From an uncultured Mediterranea sp. (GTDB lineage Bacteria; Bacteroidota; Bacteroidia; Bacteroidales; Bacteroidaceae), in assembly GCF_902493215.1 (NCBI RefSeq), contig NZ_CABUOL010000004.1:124001-188000 (forward strand): a stretch of DNA of 64,000 nucleotides, written 5' to 3'. The notes under the pieces are model-generated. The model did no database searches and was not told the DNA's origin. It was given only the letters and a program-made list of their open reading frames with translations. A program made the translations under genes and the position numbers. Shown here piece after piece: positions 43,083 through 51,629 of this stretch (the first letter of the stretch is position 1; every line of letters begins with the position of its first letter).

Positions 43083-43113
43083 CAAAGATAGTGCAAACTG
43101 AGCGAAGTACAAA
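43083..43113 (-). promoter_or_regulatory. Conserved promoter module, copy D
   Basis: On the minus strand TTTG (43113-43110), 19 nt, TATCTTTG (43090-43083), with TACTTCGCTCAGTTTGCAC between, close to copies A and C. It drives the ThrE-like gene. Confidence 0.8.
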
Positions 43114-43154
43114 AGGGGGAACGAAGTTTTCACCGCTTGTGCTCCAGAAGCATC

Positions 43155-44171
43155 TCAGATGTGCAATAAATCGAATCTGAAAAATTGTCTTCCTTTTCCT
43201 TTCCCTTTGTCACCACATCCCAGAATGACTTTCCGCTCTTCGTCTACCACAATGCCGTCTATATACATGTCCAGCCGGTAACGGGCTTTCAGATTACCTT
43301 CCCAATCCAGGACCAGGATGTCACCGTGCGGTTCCGGCCGGTCCAGCTTCTGTTCGGGGTTGACGGTGTAAATGTAACGGTCTGTAACGAAAGCACCCAT
43401 ACAATGCTCAAATCTGCGGTCGTAATCAAGCTCCACCAAATGGTTGTTGTTCGGTTCATAGTCCAAATGCAGAGCATGGCGCAAATCTCCGTCCACACCA
43501 TAGATATGAATGCGCCGTACACCTCCGTATGTCACAACAAAAGCGCTTCTGTCCGGCTTTACGAAAATGGAATGGTAGTAGGCTACCTGGAAATCCTTCA
43601 ATCGTTTGAAGCGTGCCGAAGAAGGTTCAGGAAAGGTTCCTCCCGATGTCCATTTGCCTGTTTCCGGATTAACAATATGGTATTCGTGGGTCCCGCCAAT
43701 GTCGAACCCGCCGGTAAAGATGTAAGTATCTTTTCCCAACGGCTTGATACCACCTGTACTGTAGGGTACCGTAGCTACACACAACGAGCGGGTCAGGACC
43801 AGTGAATCCGAATGGTTCAGCCGGTAGACATCCACTTTGCCCCGGGATTCCAAATAGAGTTCATCCCCCATTACGCTATGTGAAGCGAATGGAGGTAACT
43901 GACAGGAACGGACGAAATGTAAATCAGGGTAGGTATAAAAATAGGCAGTCCGGTAACTGCCCAACACGATCAACCTGTTTCCCAATCTGTAAGGCAAGGC
44001 TGGAACCGTAGGCATTTCCATCGGGATTTCCTGCAAAGTAATGACTGTATCGACAGGGAAATCACGTTTATACTCCACCGATACAGTTGAGGCCTGTTGT
44101 TGACGGCAAGACACGGCCGACAACAATACCGCCACAACAAGGTACAAAAACAAACTATTTCTACAATTCAT
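43155..44171 (-). CDS. BF3164-like beta-propeller lipoprotein
   Basis: A 338-residue predicted lipoprotein, with signal MNCRNSLFLYLVVAVLLSAV and acylated Cys22 (LSAVSC). The rest is a TolB-like propeller in which blades are marked by repeats such as VDVYRLN, HEYHIVNPETGKW and IHIYGVDGDLRHALHLD. No catalytic site is seen. The gene overlaps the end of its paralogue by 11 bp and is the last gene of the operon that begins with the 5-alpha-reductase. The function is unknown. Confidence 0.8.
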   Translation of the reverse strand: MNCRNSLFLYLVVAVLLSAVSCRQQQASTVSVEYKRDFPVDTVITLQEIPMEMPTVPALPYRLGNRLIVLGSYRTAYFYTYPDLHFVRSCQLPPFASHSVMGDELYLESRGKVDVYRLNHSDSLVLTRSLCVATVPYSTGGIKPLGKDTYIFTGGFDIGGTHEYHIVNPETGKWTSGGTFPEPSSARFKRLKDFQVAYYHSIFVKPDRSAFVVTYGGVRRIHIYGVDGDLRHALHLDYEPNNNHLVELDYDRRFEHCMGAFVTDRYIYTVNPEQKLDRPEPHGDILVLDWEGNLKARYRLDMYIDGIVVDEERKVILGCGDKGKGKGRQFFRFDLLHI

Positions 44172-45180
44172 ATTTCACCAGCATATAGTCAGGATTCAAA
44201 CCTATGGCATAAAGCGTATTGCTACGGCGGTCCGAGGCGATGCGTACCACCGGCATACCCAGGTCCACAACCTTCACCAAATGGGAATCGTAGTCGTAGA
44301 GATAGACCAGATGAGGGATAAGGCGTTCATCCCGTCCCTGCACAGGACCATCCAAAGGTTCATTCTCCCAATCGCGATGCAGGGAAACAACGTAGTCCCT
44401 TGTCAGTGAAAGGCCGAAGATACCGCCAATGCGCTGGTCCGGCACAATCTTCCCGCGGGATACCTCATAGCCTATTTCGGCCTCTTCCTCCCACAGCAGT
44501 TTGAAGGTATCACCCTGCTTCTGGTACAAAGATAAGTAAGGTATCGTGAACGAAGCGCAAGCCAGCATGCCGCTGACAGAGTCGTAGGCCAAGGTCGTAC
44601 CGAGATGCTCGCGTACATCTTTCACCGGATAGACACCGAACGTGCTTTCACGCCCCCGGATATTGGCTTTGAAATAGGCTTCATCGCCATCCTCCGTCCG
44701 CTTCACGAAAACGCCGTGTTGGAGTTCGGTCATCTTCGGACGCACTTCCCGCTGGGCGAAGTCCAAAGGCCGGAACGGTTCTTTGCCCGCCACCAGGCTG
44801 TCTACGGAAAGGAATCCCCGGTTCTGTCCGTTGGCATCCGTGGCAAACAGACGGCCTCCGATGCAATGGGCGCTGATTCCGCCGGTAATAAATTCATTAG
44901 GCCCTTCGCCCACCTTGCCCATCTTGCCCGCCAACTTACCGGTGGCCGCTTCGTGGACATTGACAAAATAATCACGCGCAAACGGATCTTCCCACACCAC
45001 ATAGTCTCCCACTACTACCATCGTACCCGGCATACGGGTCATAATCTCATTGTGTAGCACTTGGGCTGTTGCCTTCTCGCGGACAACTTCCCGTTCCTGT
45101 CCGGAATGGCAACCGTAGAACAAAGCCACCAATACGAAACAAATAAAATTCTTTCTCAACATATACGTCTGTTTTTTCAT
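44161..45180 (-). CDS. BF3164-like beta-propeller lipoprotein
   Basis: A 339-residue paralogue of the neighbouring lipoprotein (43155-44171). The signal MLRKNFICFVLVALFYGC ends at a Cys suited for acylation, giving Cys24 from this start; MLRKNF at 45162 is an alternative start. Propeller blades are visible, for example GKVGEGPNEFITGG and HLVKVVDLGMPVVRIASD. It starts 12 nt after the SDR gene, so it belongs to the same transcript. Whether it takes part in steroid or bile-acid handling is not known. Confidence 0.8.
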   Translation of the reverse strand: MKKQTYMLRKNFICFVLVALFYGCHSGQEREVVREKATAQVLHNEIMTRMPGTMVVVGDYVVWEDPFARDYFVNVHEAATGKLAGKMGKVGEGPNEFITGGISAHCIGGRLFATDANGQNRGFLSVDSLVAGKEPFRPLDFAQREVRPKMTELQHGVFVKRTEDGDEAYFKANIRGRESTFGVYPVKDVREHLGTTLAYDSVSGMLACASFTIPYLSLYQKQGDTFKLLWEEEAEIGYEVSRGKIVPDQRIGGIFGLSLTRDYVVSLHRDWENEPLDGPVQGRDERLIPHLVYLYDYDSHLVKVVDLGMPVVRIASDRRSNTLYAIGLNPDYMLVKYEL

Positions 45181-45192
45181 ATTCTATTCCTA

Positions 45193-46047
45193 TCAAAGCC
45201 ATTGTTTGACCCGCTGCTCTGTAAGGCTCCACAATTCATCGGCCTGCCTGTGATGAAGATACTTATCCGACAACGGTTTGGGACGGCAACTCACGTTCAG
45301 TGTTCCCGTCCGCCTGCCAGCCTCTTCGTCCAGCAACAGGCTGACGGCTGTGGCTGCCCCCTGCCTCGGCGTACGGATGAAGGGGCGGAACAGGATGTCG
45401 GTCAGCGGATCGAACCACATGTGCATCGTGATGATGTTGGTAGAAACGATGCCCGGGTCGGCCGCGTTGACCACAATGCCACGCTCCTTTACCCGACGGG
45501 CAAGCTCTATCGTGAACAGCGTCAAGGCCAGCTTGGTATTGCTATAAATGGGAATACGCCAGAAGGCTCCTTTCTTACCTTGAAGAAAGAAATCGGGAAA
45601 ATCGAGCCTCCCGATGGCGTAAGTGCACGACACCATATTCACCACCCGACTTCCCTCTCCCATCAGTGGAAGCAATTTGCGCGTCAGCAGATAAGGACCT
45701 ACATAGTTGACGCTGACCGTACGTTCCAGACCGTCTTCGGTGATATGCCGGCCTGTCTCCATCGTCCCGGCATTGTTCATCAGCAACGCCAGGGGTTCGC
45801 CCTCCTGCAACAGACGGTCGGCAAAAGCTGCCACCGAAGCCAGTGAAGCCAGATTGATGGCACGCACCTCGAGGTCGGCATTCCCCGTTTCCTCGGCCAG
45901 CATCCGGCGCTTGACTTCCGCCTTCTCCGGATCGTAGCAGGCCATGATGACACGATAGCCCGCCCGGGCCACCGCACGGGTGATTTCCGTCCCCATGCCT
46001 CCGTCGGCCCCGGTAATGACTGCCAGTTTCTTTTCCATACGCATCAT
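45193..46047 (-). CDS. Short-chain dehydrogenase (possible 3-beta-hydroxysteroid dehydrogenase)
   Basis: A 284-residue NAD(P)-dependent SDR. The cofactor motif is TGADGGMG (about 13-20), NNAG lies near 90, and the catalytic YxxxK is Tyr-Ser-Asn-Thr-Lys near 165-170. It resembles retinol-dehydrogenase-like SDRs. The ATG overlaps the stop of the flavin oxidoreductase gene, so the two are coupled. In the known gut Bacteroidales cluster for isoallo bile acids, a 3-beta-hydroxysteroid dehydrogenase accompanies the same two reductases, so that is the best guess, but the activity is not proven by sequence. Confidence 0.7.
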   Translation of the reverse strand: MMRMEKKLAVITGADGGMGTEITRAVARAGYRVIMACYDPEKAEVKRRMLAEETGNADLEVRAINLASLASVAAFADRLLQEGEPLALLMNNAGTMETGRHITEDGLERTVSVNYVGPYLLTRKLLPLMGEGSRVVNMVSCTYAIGRLDFPDFFLQGKKGAFWRIPIYSNTKLALTLFTIELARRVKERGIVVNAADPGIVSTNIITMHMWFDPLTDILFRPFIRTPRQGAATAVSLLLDEEAGRRTGTLNVSCRPKPLSDKYLHHRQADELWSLTEQRVKQWL

Positions 46048-47267
46048 CCTTTCCTTTCAATCCGTTCAATTTCTTTTTTCAGGCAAGGCGGCAATTCTTC
46101 CTCCAGCCGCTGGTGGCAGGCCATGTCGATGGAATACATGCGGGCAATGCAATAATTGCTGTGCTTGCACGAGCAGCGGGCATTTTCTTCGGCACGCATG
46201 CGGTTGACAAAGCCCGGCTCGTTGAGCAGGGCGCGCCCCATCTGCACAGCTTCGAAACCATGGTCGAGCACCTCGTCAATCTTCTGCCGTGCCACCAGAC
46301 CGCCCACATAGACCAGCGGCATGTCCAAAGCTTCGCGAAACTTCAAGGCGTCTTCCAGGAAATAAGCCTCCTTGAAAGGCACGGTGGGAATCATCCACTT
46401 GCCTACCATGCGCACTCCGTACTTCAGCCACCAGCAGGTCATGTAGTGGGTCATGGTGCGGATAGGCATCTCTCCACGCATCACGTACATGGGGGCCTTG
46501 CTGACGAAACCGCCGCTCAGCACCAGCGCATGGGCACCCGACTGCTGCAGACGGCGGGCCACCTGCAACGACTCGTCCAGCTCCATGCCGCCGCGGAAAC
46601 CGTCGCGCATGTTCATCTTCACCAAAACGGCCATGTCGTTGCCGGCAGCCTTCATCACCTCGTCCATCACCCTATCCATGAAGCGCATGCGGTTCTCCAG
46701 CGAACCGCCGAACTCGTCCCGGCGGTGGTTGGTCGAAGGTGAAAGGAACTGGCTGATGAGGTAACCGTGCCCGGCATGTATCTCGACGGCATCGAAACCC
46801 GATTCACGGGCTAGGTTCACCGCACGGCCATAGGCACGAGCCATCTCCGGCAGCTCGTCGGCACGCAGGCCACGCACGAAAGTCGGCGAATAAAGGTTGA
46901 AACCGCTACTGGCTCCTACGGGCGTACAGCCACAGATGCTCTTGTGCGACATGTTGCCGCAATGTCCCAACTGAATGCTGGCAGCCGCACCTTCGGCATG
47001 CACGGCATCGGTCAGCCGGCGGAGGCCGGGTACAATCTCGGGCCGCATCCACAGCTGGCGGTCAAAAGAGAGGCCGCTGCGGGTAACGGCCGCATAGGCC
47101 ACCGTCGTCATGCCCACACCGCCTGCGGCTACGGAGCGGTGATAGTCGAGCAGCTGCTCCGAAGGCTCATTGCCCGGACACATGCTCTCGAAGGCCGCCG
47201 AACGGATGGTACGGTTGCGCAGCGTCAACGGCCCTATGGTTACTGGAGTAAACAGTTTTGAATTCAT
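46044..47267 (-). CDS. Old Yellow Enzyme-family NADH:flavin oxidoreductase (possible 5-beta-reductase)
   Basis: A 407-residue flavoprotein with an OYE TIM barrel: LFTPVTIGPLTLRNRTIRSA at the start, then IQLGHCGNMS, DAVEIHAGHGYLISQFLSPS with the His/His pair, and the C-terminal phosphate loop ending VQMGRALLNEP. Near the end is a Cys group, CSCKHSNYC with a further Cys ten residues on, as in Fe-S-containing relatives such as BaiCD and 2,4-dienoyl-CoA reductase, but the FAD/NAD domains of those enzymes are absent. Gene order suggests reduction of a steroid ring double bond. Confidence 0.75.
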   Translation of the reverse strand: MNSKLFTPVTIGPLTLRNRTIRSAAFESMCPGNEPSEQLLDYHRSVAAGGVGMTTVAYAAVTRSGLSFDRQLWMRPEIVPGLRRLTDAVHAEGAAASIQLGHCGNMSHKSICGCTPVGASSGFNLYSPTFVRGLRADELPEMARAYGRAVNLARESGFDAVEIHAGHGYLISQFLSPSTNHRRDEFGGSLENRMRFMDRVMDEVMKAAGNDMAVLVKMNMRDGFRGGMELDESLQVARRLQQSGAHALVLSGGFVSKAPMYVMRGEMPIRTMTHYMTCWWLKYGVRMVGKWMIPTVPFKEAYFLEDALKFREALDMPLVYVGGLVARQKIDEVLDHGFEAVQMGRALLNEPGFVNRMRAEENARCSCKHSNYCIARMYSIDMACHQRLEEELPPCLKKEIERIERKG

Positions 47268-47289
47268 TTATCACATATTTATTGGAAAC

Positions 47290-48060
47290 TTAATATATAA
47301 AAGGTAGGATTCTCTTTCTACGACCCACCGCCTCATCGCCGAACTCCTGCCGGTAGCGTTTGTGGATGGCATCGGCACGGGGCACCAGATTGGCCGCCGT
47401 CCACCAGACAAAGACCCATGCGGCAGGCGAAGCGGTCAGCACGGCAAATCCCGTCCACTCCAGCAGCTCGCCGAAGTAATTGGCCGAGGTGACATAACGG
47501 TACATGCCACGTGCCGGCAGGTAGTGCTTCGTGTCGCCCGGCTTGCGCAGATGGCGGATGACGTGGTCGGAATGCAGGTTAATGCCCATCCCTACGAAGA
47601 ACAGCAGAATACCCAAGACCGACTGCGGACGAAGCAGGAAACTCCATCCCTCGTCATACAGTCCCTGGGGTGGATACACGAACAGGCCGGTAGCAATCAG
47701 CCAGGCGTTCAGCACATTGAACACGATGCCCATCCCCATGATGCTCACCGGCATGCGGCTTTTCCCTTTCATCAGCAGGGGGAAGACGAACGAACGCTGG
47801 AAGTAGTGCAGCAGGAACAACAAAGCCATTGCCGACTGGGGGGCCACCATCCCCGCCCCGCTAAGCAGCCAGCAGACCAGCATCCCGACAAAGGCCGGTG
47901 CTTCCATCAGTACCCACGCCAGCTTGTTGTCGAGCGACAATCCCCACGACGAAGTGCGGAACATGCCATAACCGGCCTTGACAAAATAGAGCGCCACGAA
48001 GACCAGCACAGCCACTCCGCTCATCGCCCACAGAAAACTATGAAATTGGTACAGAGACAT
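47290..48060 (-). CDS. SRD5A-like steroid 5-alpha-reductase family protein
   Basis: A 256-residue integral membrane protein with six to seven helices. Family landmarks are LHYFQRSFVFPLLMKGKSRMP, GINLHSDHVIRHLRKPGDT and GMYRYVTSANYFGELLEWTG, which match the C-terminal catalytic domain of eukaryotic 3-oxo-5-alpha-steroid 4-dehydrogenases (NADPH-binding and proton-relay residues). I chose MSLYQFHSF at 48060 because the longer frame crosses the -7 box at 48083-48090. It is the first gene of the operon with the OYE enzyme and the SDR. Substrate could be 3-oxo-delta4 bile acids or steroids; this is inference from family and order. Confidence 0.78.
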   Translation of the reverse strand: MSLYQFHSFLWAMSGVAVLVFVALYFVKAGYGMFRTSSWGLSLDNKLAWVLMEAPAFVGMLVCWLLSGAGMVAPQSAMALLFLLHYFQRSFVFPLLMKGKSRMPVSIMGMGIVFNVLNAWLIATGLFVYPPQGLYDEGWSFLLRPQSVLGILLFFVGMGINLHSDHVIRHLRKPGDTKHYLPARGMYRYVTSANYFGELLEWTGFAVLTASPAAWVFVWWTAANLVPRADAIHKRYRQEFGDEAVGRRKRILPFIY

Positions 48061-48082
48061 AAACCTATCGTTTTGATATGCG

Positions 48083-48090
48083 CAAATATA
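48083..48090 (-). promoter_or_regulatory. -7 box of the 5-alpha-reductase operon
   Basis: TATATTTG on the minus strand fits TAnnTTTG; the -33 box is weak. The start near 48077 is about 17 nt before the ATG at 48060. Confidence 0.5.
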
Positions 48091-48157
48091 GGCAAAAACT
48101 CTGAAAGGTTGTAGCGTTTTCTGCAACAAAAACATTCACAAGTTCCGCCAGAATGCC

Positions 48158-48165
48158 TACCTTTG
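48158..48165 (+). promoter_or_regulatory. -7 box of the helicase gene
   Basis: TACCTTTG is six bases upstream of the ATG at 48171, so the transcript would begin at or close to the start codon. The -33 box is weak (ATTC). Confidence 0.5.
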
Positions 48166-48170
48166 CCCTC

Positions 48171-50075
48171 ATGAAACAGGAAAAAGAGACAAACAACCCC
48201 AGCCTGCACCTCCAGCAACAACAGTTGCTGCTGCGCATGGAGTACGAATACGAGAAGGAAGAGTTCCGCCGGCAGACGGAAACCATGGGCGTGGCACGCA
48301 AGGTGAAGCGCGGCATGTGCTGGTTCCCCGTCACCAGCGGGCGCAGTTACTACAACTCGCTGAACCAGCTGGTGCTGGAGGTGACCCGCACCGAAGATAC
48401 CGACATCGAACACAACTTCGAGTACGGACGGCCCGTCTGCTTTTTCCGACAGACGGCAGACGGCAGCCTCAGCTACTACAACTTCCAGGGTAGCGTCAGC
48501 TATGCCGACGAGACCCGTATGGTGGTAGTGATGCCCGGCGCCGGTGCCATCCTCGACGTACAGGCAGCCGACCGGCTGGGCGTGCAGCTCTACTTCGACG
48601 AAACCAGCTACCGCACGATGTTCGAAGCGCTGGCCGACGTGCTCCGCGCCAAGGGCAACCGGTTGGCCGAACTGCGCGACACGTTGCTGGGCACCCTGAA
48701 ACCCGGCTTCCGCGAACTCTACCCCGTCTGCTTCCCCTGGCTGAACTCCACGCAGGAGTCGGCCGTCAACAAGGTGCTCTGTACCCGCGACGTAGCCATC
48801 GTCCACGGCCCTCCCGGCACGGGCAAAACCACCACACTGGTCGAAGCCATCTACGAAACGCTGCACCGCGAGCCGCAGGTGCTGGTGTGCGCACAGAGCA
48901 ACACGGCCGTCGACTGGATTTCGGAGAAACTCGTGGACCGCGGCGTCAGCGTGCTGCGCATCGGAAACCCTACGCGTGTCAACGACAAGATGCTGTCCTT
49001 CACCTACGAACGCCGCTTCGAGTCACATCCCGCCTACACCGAACTGTGGAGCATCCGCAAGGAGCTGCGCCAGCTTCATGGCAAGGCCCGCCGCGGCACT
49101 TACGAGGAACGCGAAGGCGTGCGCAGCCGCATGTCACGCCTGCGCGACCGTGCCACAGCCCTGGAAGTACAGATCAACACCGACCTCTTCGACTCGGCCC
49201 ACGTCATCGCCTCCACCCTCGTCAGCAGCAACCACCGTGTGCTGGCCGGCCGACGCTTCGGCACCCTCTTTATCGACGAGGCGGCGCAGGCCCTCGAAGC
49301 TGCCTGCTGGATAGCCATCCGCAAGGCCGACCGCGTGGTGCTGGCAGGCGACCACCAGCAACTGCCGCCCACCATCAAGTGCTACGATGCGGCACGCAGC
49401 GGACTGGAGCGTACACTGATGGAGACCGTCGTGGCCCGCAAGCCCGAGACCGTCTCGCTGCTCACCACCCAATACCGCATGAACGAAGCCATCATGCGCT
49501 TCTCGTCCGACTGGTTCTACGGCGGGCAGCTGCAGGCCGCCCCCGAAGTGCGCCATCGCGGCATCCTCGACTGGGACACCCCCATCTCGTGGATTGACAC
49601 GTCGGAAATGGATTTCAAGGAAGAGTTTGTGGGCGAAAGTTTCGGCCGCATCAACCGCCAGGAGGCCGACCTGCTGCTCAACGAGCTGGAAAAATACATT
49701 GCCCGCATCGGCGGACAGCGCATTCTGGACGAACGCATCGACTTCGGCCTCATCTCGCCCTACAAGGCACAGGTGCAATACCTGCGCGGCAAGCTTCGCG
49801 GCAGCGCCGCCCTGCGCCCCTACCGCCACCTGATGACGGTCAACACGGTCGACGGTTTCCAGGGTCAGGAGCGCGATGTCATCTTCATCAGCCTCGTCCG
49901 CGCCAATGACGAAGGCCAGATAGGTTTCCTCGGCGACCTGCGCCGCATGAACGTAGCCATGACCCGTGCCCGCATGAAGCTCGTCATCCTGGGCGACGCC
50001 GCCACGCTGGGACGGCATGCCTTCTATCGGAAGCTACTGGAGCACATCCGCGAACTGGCCTCCCCCTCTGCATGA
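48171..50075 (+). CDS. UPF1-like superfamily 1 DNA/RNA helicase (AAA domain)
   Basis: A 634-residue helicase of the SF1B group close to IGHMBP2/Upf1. Walker A GPPGTGKTTT is near residue 213, Walker B FIDEAAQ near 367, and motif Ia/III elements VCAQSNTAVDWI and AGDHQQLPPT follow. The C-terminal core has TVDGFQGQERDVIFISLVRAN and MNVAMTRARMKLVILGD. The N-terminal 200 residues hold the usual beta-barrel. I chose MKQEKETNNPSL at 48171; the frame upstream to 48153 covers the promoter. The gene is divergent from the 5-alpha-reductase operon. Confidence 0.92.
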   Translation: MKQEKETNNPSLHLQQQQLLLRMEYEYEKEEFRRQTETMGVARKVKRGMCWFPVTSGRSYYNSLNQLVLEVTRTEDTDIEHNFEYGRPVCFFRQTADGSLSYYNFQGSVSYADETRMVVVMPGAGAILDVQAADRLGVQLYFDETSYRTMFEALADVLRAKGNRLAELRDTLLGTLKPGFRELYPVCFPWLNSTQESAVNKVLCTRDVAIVHGPPGTGKTTTLVEAIYETLHREPQVLVCAQSNTAVDWISEKLVDRGVSVLRIGNPTRVNDKMLSFTYERRFESHPAYTELWSIRKELRQLHGKARRGTYEEREGVRSRMSRLRDRATALEVQINTDLFDSAHVIASTLVSSNHRVLAGRRFGTLFIDEAAQALEAACWIAIRKADRVVLAGDHQQLPPTIKCYDAARSGLERTLMETVVARKPETVSLLTTQYRMNEAIMRFSSDWFYGGQLQAAPEVRHRGILDWDTPISWIDTSEMDFKEEFVGESFGRINRQEADLLLNELEKYIARIGGQRILDERIDFGLISPYKAQVQYLRGKLRGSAALRPYRHLMTVNTVDGFQGQERDVIFISLVRANDEGQIGFLGDLRRMNVAMTRARMKLVILGDAATLGRHAFYRKLLEHIRELASPSA

Positions 50076-50084
50076 TGTTCCCCG

Positions 50085-50194
50085 TTCAAGCTGGGGAAAG
50101 CAACGATTTAGGCTGGGAAAAGCATCCGTTTAAGCTGGGCAAAGCATTGGTTTGTCCTGCTTAAAGCACCGCTTTCCCCAGCTTAAACCGAGAT
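50085..50194. repeat. 22-bp-period palindromic tandem array (array 6)
   Basis: Units begin at 50085, 50107, 50129, 50151 and 50173, all 22 bp apart. The first three share TTTAAGCTGGG and AAAGCA. The fifth is the reverse complement of the motif (TTTCCCCAGCTTAAA), so the array can also fold as one large stem. Confidence 0.85.
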
Positions 50195-50233
50195 CCGAAA
50201 AGCGACATGGATTGTCACCCTGCAAAAGGTAGG

Positions 50234-50321
50234 ATGTTTTGCCCCAAAACAAGGAATGTTTTGAGGCAAAAGAGGCAATGTTTCAGGGGAAAACAAGGGA
50301 TGATTCAGAGGGAAAGAACGT
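50234..50321. repeat. 22-bp-period tandem array (array 7)
   Basis: ATGTTT cores stand at 50234, 50256 and 50278 with a weaker ATGATT at 50300, exactly 22 bp apart, separated by GGCAAAAG-type joints. It follows array 6 in the same gap between convergent genes but with an unrelated unit. Apart from the two arrays I see nothing in 50076-50393. Confidence 0.8.
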
Positions 50322-50393
50322 TCCCTGATCTTACCTGAATATACGAACGAATCTCCTTACAAACCTTTTCGCAATCCCCATCAAAGGAATCCG

Positions 50394-51437
50394 TTATGAT
50401 TTCAAATGCATAATCTGCAAGACCGGATTCTCTTCTTCCGCCCCCTCGGGAATATACCAAAAGGTGAAAGTGTTGCCTTGCGTAGCCGAAGTACGACCAT
50501 TCGCATTTACACCATCCAAGTCATTCACCAGAGATTTGCCAATCCAATAGCGTTGCTCCTTTTTCGAAAACAGAAAACACCGCAAATCGTAAACCGAAGA
50601 CCAGTAGACTGCATAAATCCAACCATCACTCTCTATGTATTGAGTCCTGCTGAAATCTTCCATATGCTGAAACGTATCGTCTTTACCATAATGATGTTTC
50701 AAAGGAGGCTGCATATCAAATGCATAACGCAGGACAAGCTCCTCACCGTCGAAACTATAGGCATCGTTCTCGAAAATAGGTGACATGAAACAAACGTTGT
50801 CGCCCACCGAGCAGAGTTCCCAAGAAAGCTGGGTATAGATGGACGAACGTTCATCCCGCTTTACCAACCTTCTGACCACTTTTCCCGAGGCATCTACTTG
50901 ATAAATTCCTGCGGCATCGGTGTCGCTGCCAGCCAACGACACCACATATCCCCCAGAAGGAAGCAGTTTAAAATCCATAGCACGAACTTCCAACGGCACC
51001 TCCTTCAGGAAACCTCCCTTCCAATCGTAATGAAGGAGTTTGTTGGTCCAAATGTCCAGCAGAACAATTTGCCTGTTTGCCTCATCCACTTCAAACTGCT
51101 GAGCATTGCCATATTCGCCAGGCCCATTACCGGATTTCCGAATTTCCCCCAAATGATTTCCTTTCCTGTTGAATATCCAAACCGTCTGCATCCTATCGTC
51201 AAAGACAAACACACACTCCCTCCCAATATAAACATCCTTAATCTTCCCTATCAGGCATTTGCCAGATGTTTCCAAAGGGAGATACTCCAAGCTGTCTACA
51301 AATTGTGAATACCGGATGGACTCTTTCGCTTCGTTCAACAAATCGGGAACAAATGCGGAATCATCCTTTTGCTTCTCTGTATACGACAGGCAGAAAAGCA
51401 TTCCTAATAACCAACAGATATACCACTTATTATACAT
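50394..51437 (-). CDS. 6-bladed beta-propeller protein, signal without lipobox
   Basis: A 347-residue propeller protein. The landmark RKSGNGPGEYGNAQQF is typical of Bacteroides 6-bladed propeller (DUF5128-like) lipoproteins. A hydrophobic N-terminus (about 4-18) is followed by CLSYTEKQKDD. At the place where relatives have the lipid-bearing Cys there is a Tyr, so acylation is doubtful and the protein may be periplasmic. It stands alone on the leftward strand and no function is known. Confidence 0.8.
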   Translation of the reverse strand: MYNKWYICWLLGMLFCLSYTEKQKDDSAFVPDLLNEAKESIRYSQFVDSLEYLPLETSGKCLIGKIKDVYIGRECVFVFDDRMQTVWIFNRKGNHLGEIRKSGNGPGEYGNAQQFEVDEANRQIVLLDIWTNKLLHYDWKGGFLKEVPLEVRAMDFKLLPSGGYVVSLAGSDTDAAGIYQVDASGKVVRRLVKRDERSSIYTQLSWELCSVGDNVCFMSPIFENDAYSFDGEELVLRYAFDMQPPLKHHYGKDDTFQHMEDFSRTQYIESDGWIYAVYWSSVYDLRCFLFSKKEQRYWIGKSLVNDLDGVNANGRTSATQGNTFTFWYIPEGAEEENPVLQIMHLKS

Positions 51438-51549
51438 ATCAGCATTCAGATGTTATGTTTAACAAAAAATTCACTTACATAATAAAAATGTACCAACCAT
51501 GCAAAACTACAAAAAGCATAATTACAGCACATTCTATCATATAAAAAAT

Positions 51550-51601
51550 ACAAAAAAGAAAAGGGAGCGCACCGCCGTGCCAAGCACGCCGATACACTCC
51601 C
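51550..51601 (-). terminator. Terminator of the ilv operon
   Basis: Read leftward, GGGAGTGTATCGGCGTGC and GCACGGCGGTGCGCTCCC form a long GC-rich stem followed by TTTTCTTTTTT. It closes the ilvD-ilvB-ilvN-thioesterase-ilvC operon. Confidence 0.85.
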
Positions 51602-51629
51602 TTATAGTATCCTCAATCAGTCAGATGGA

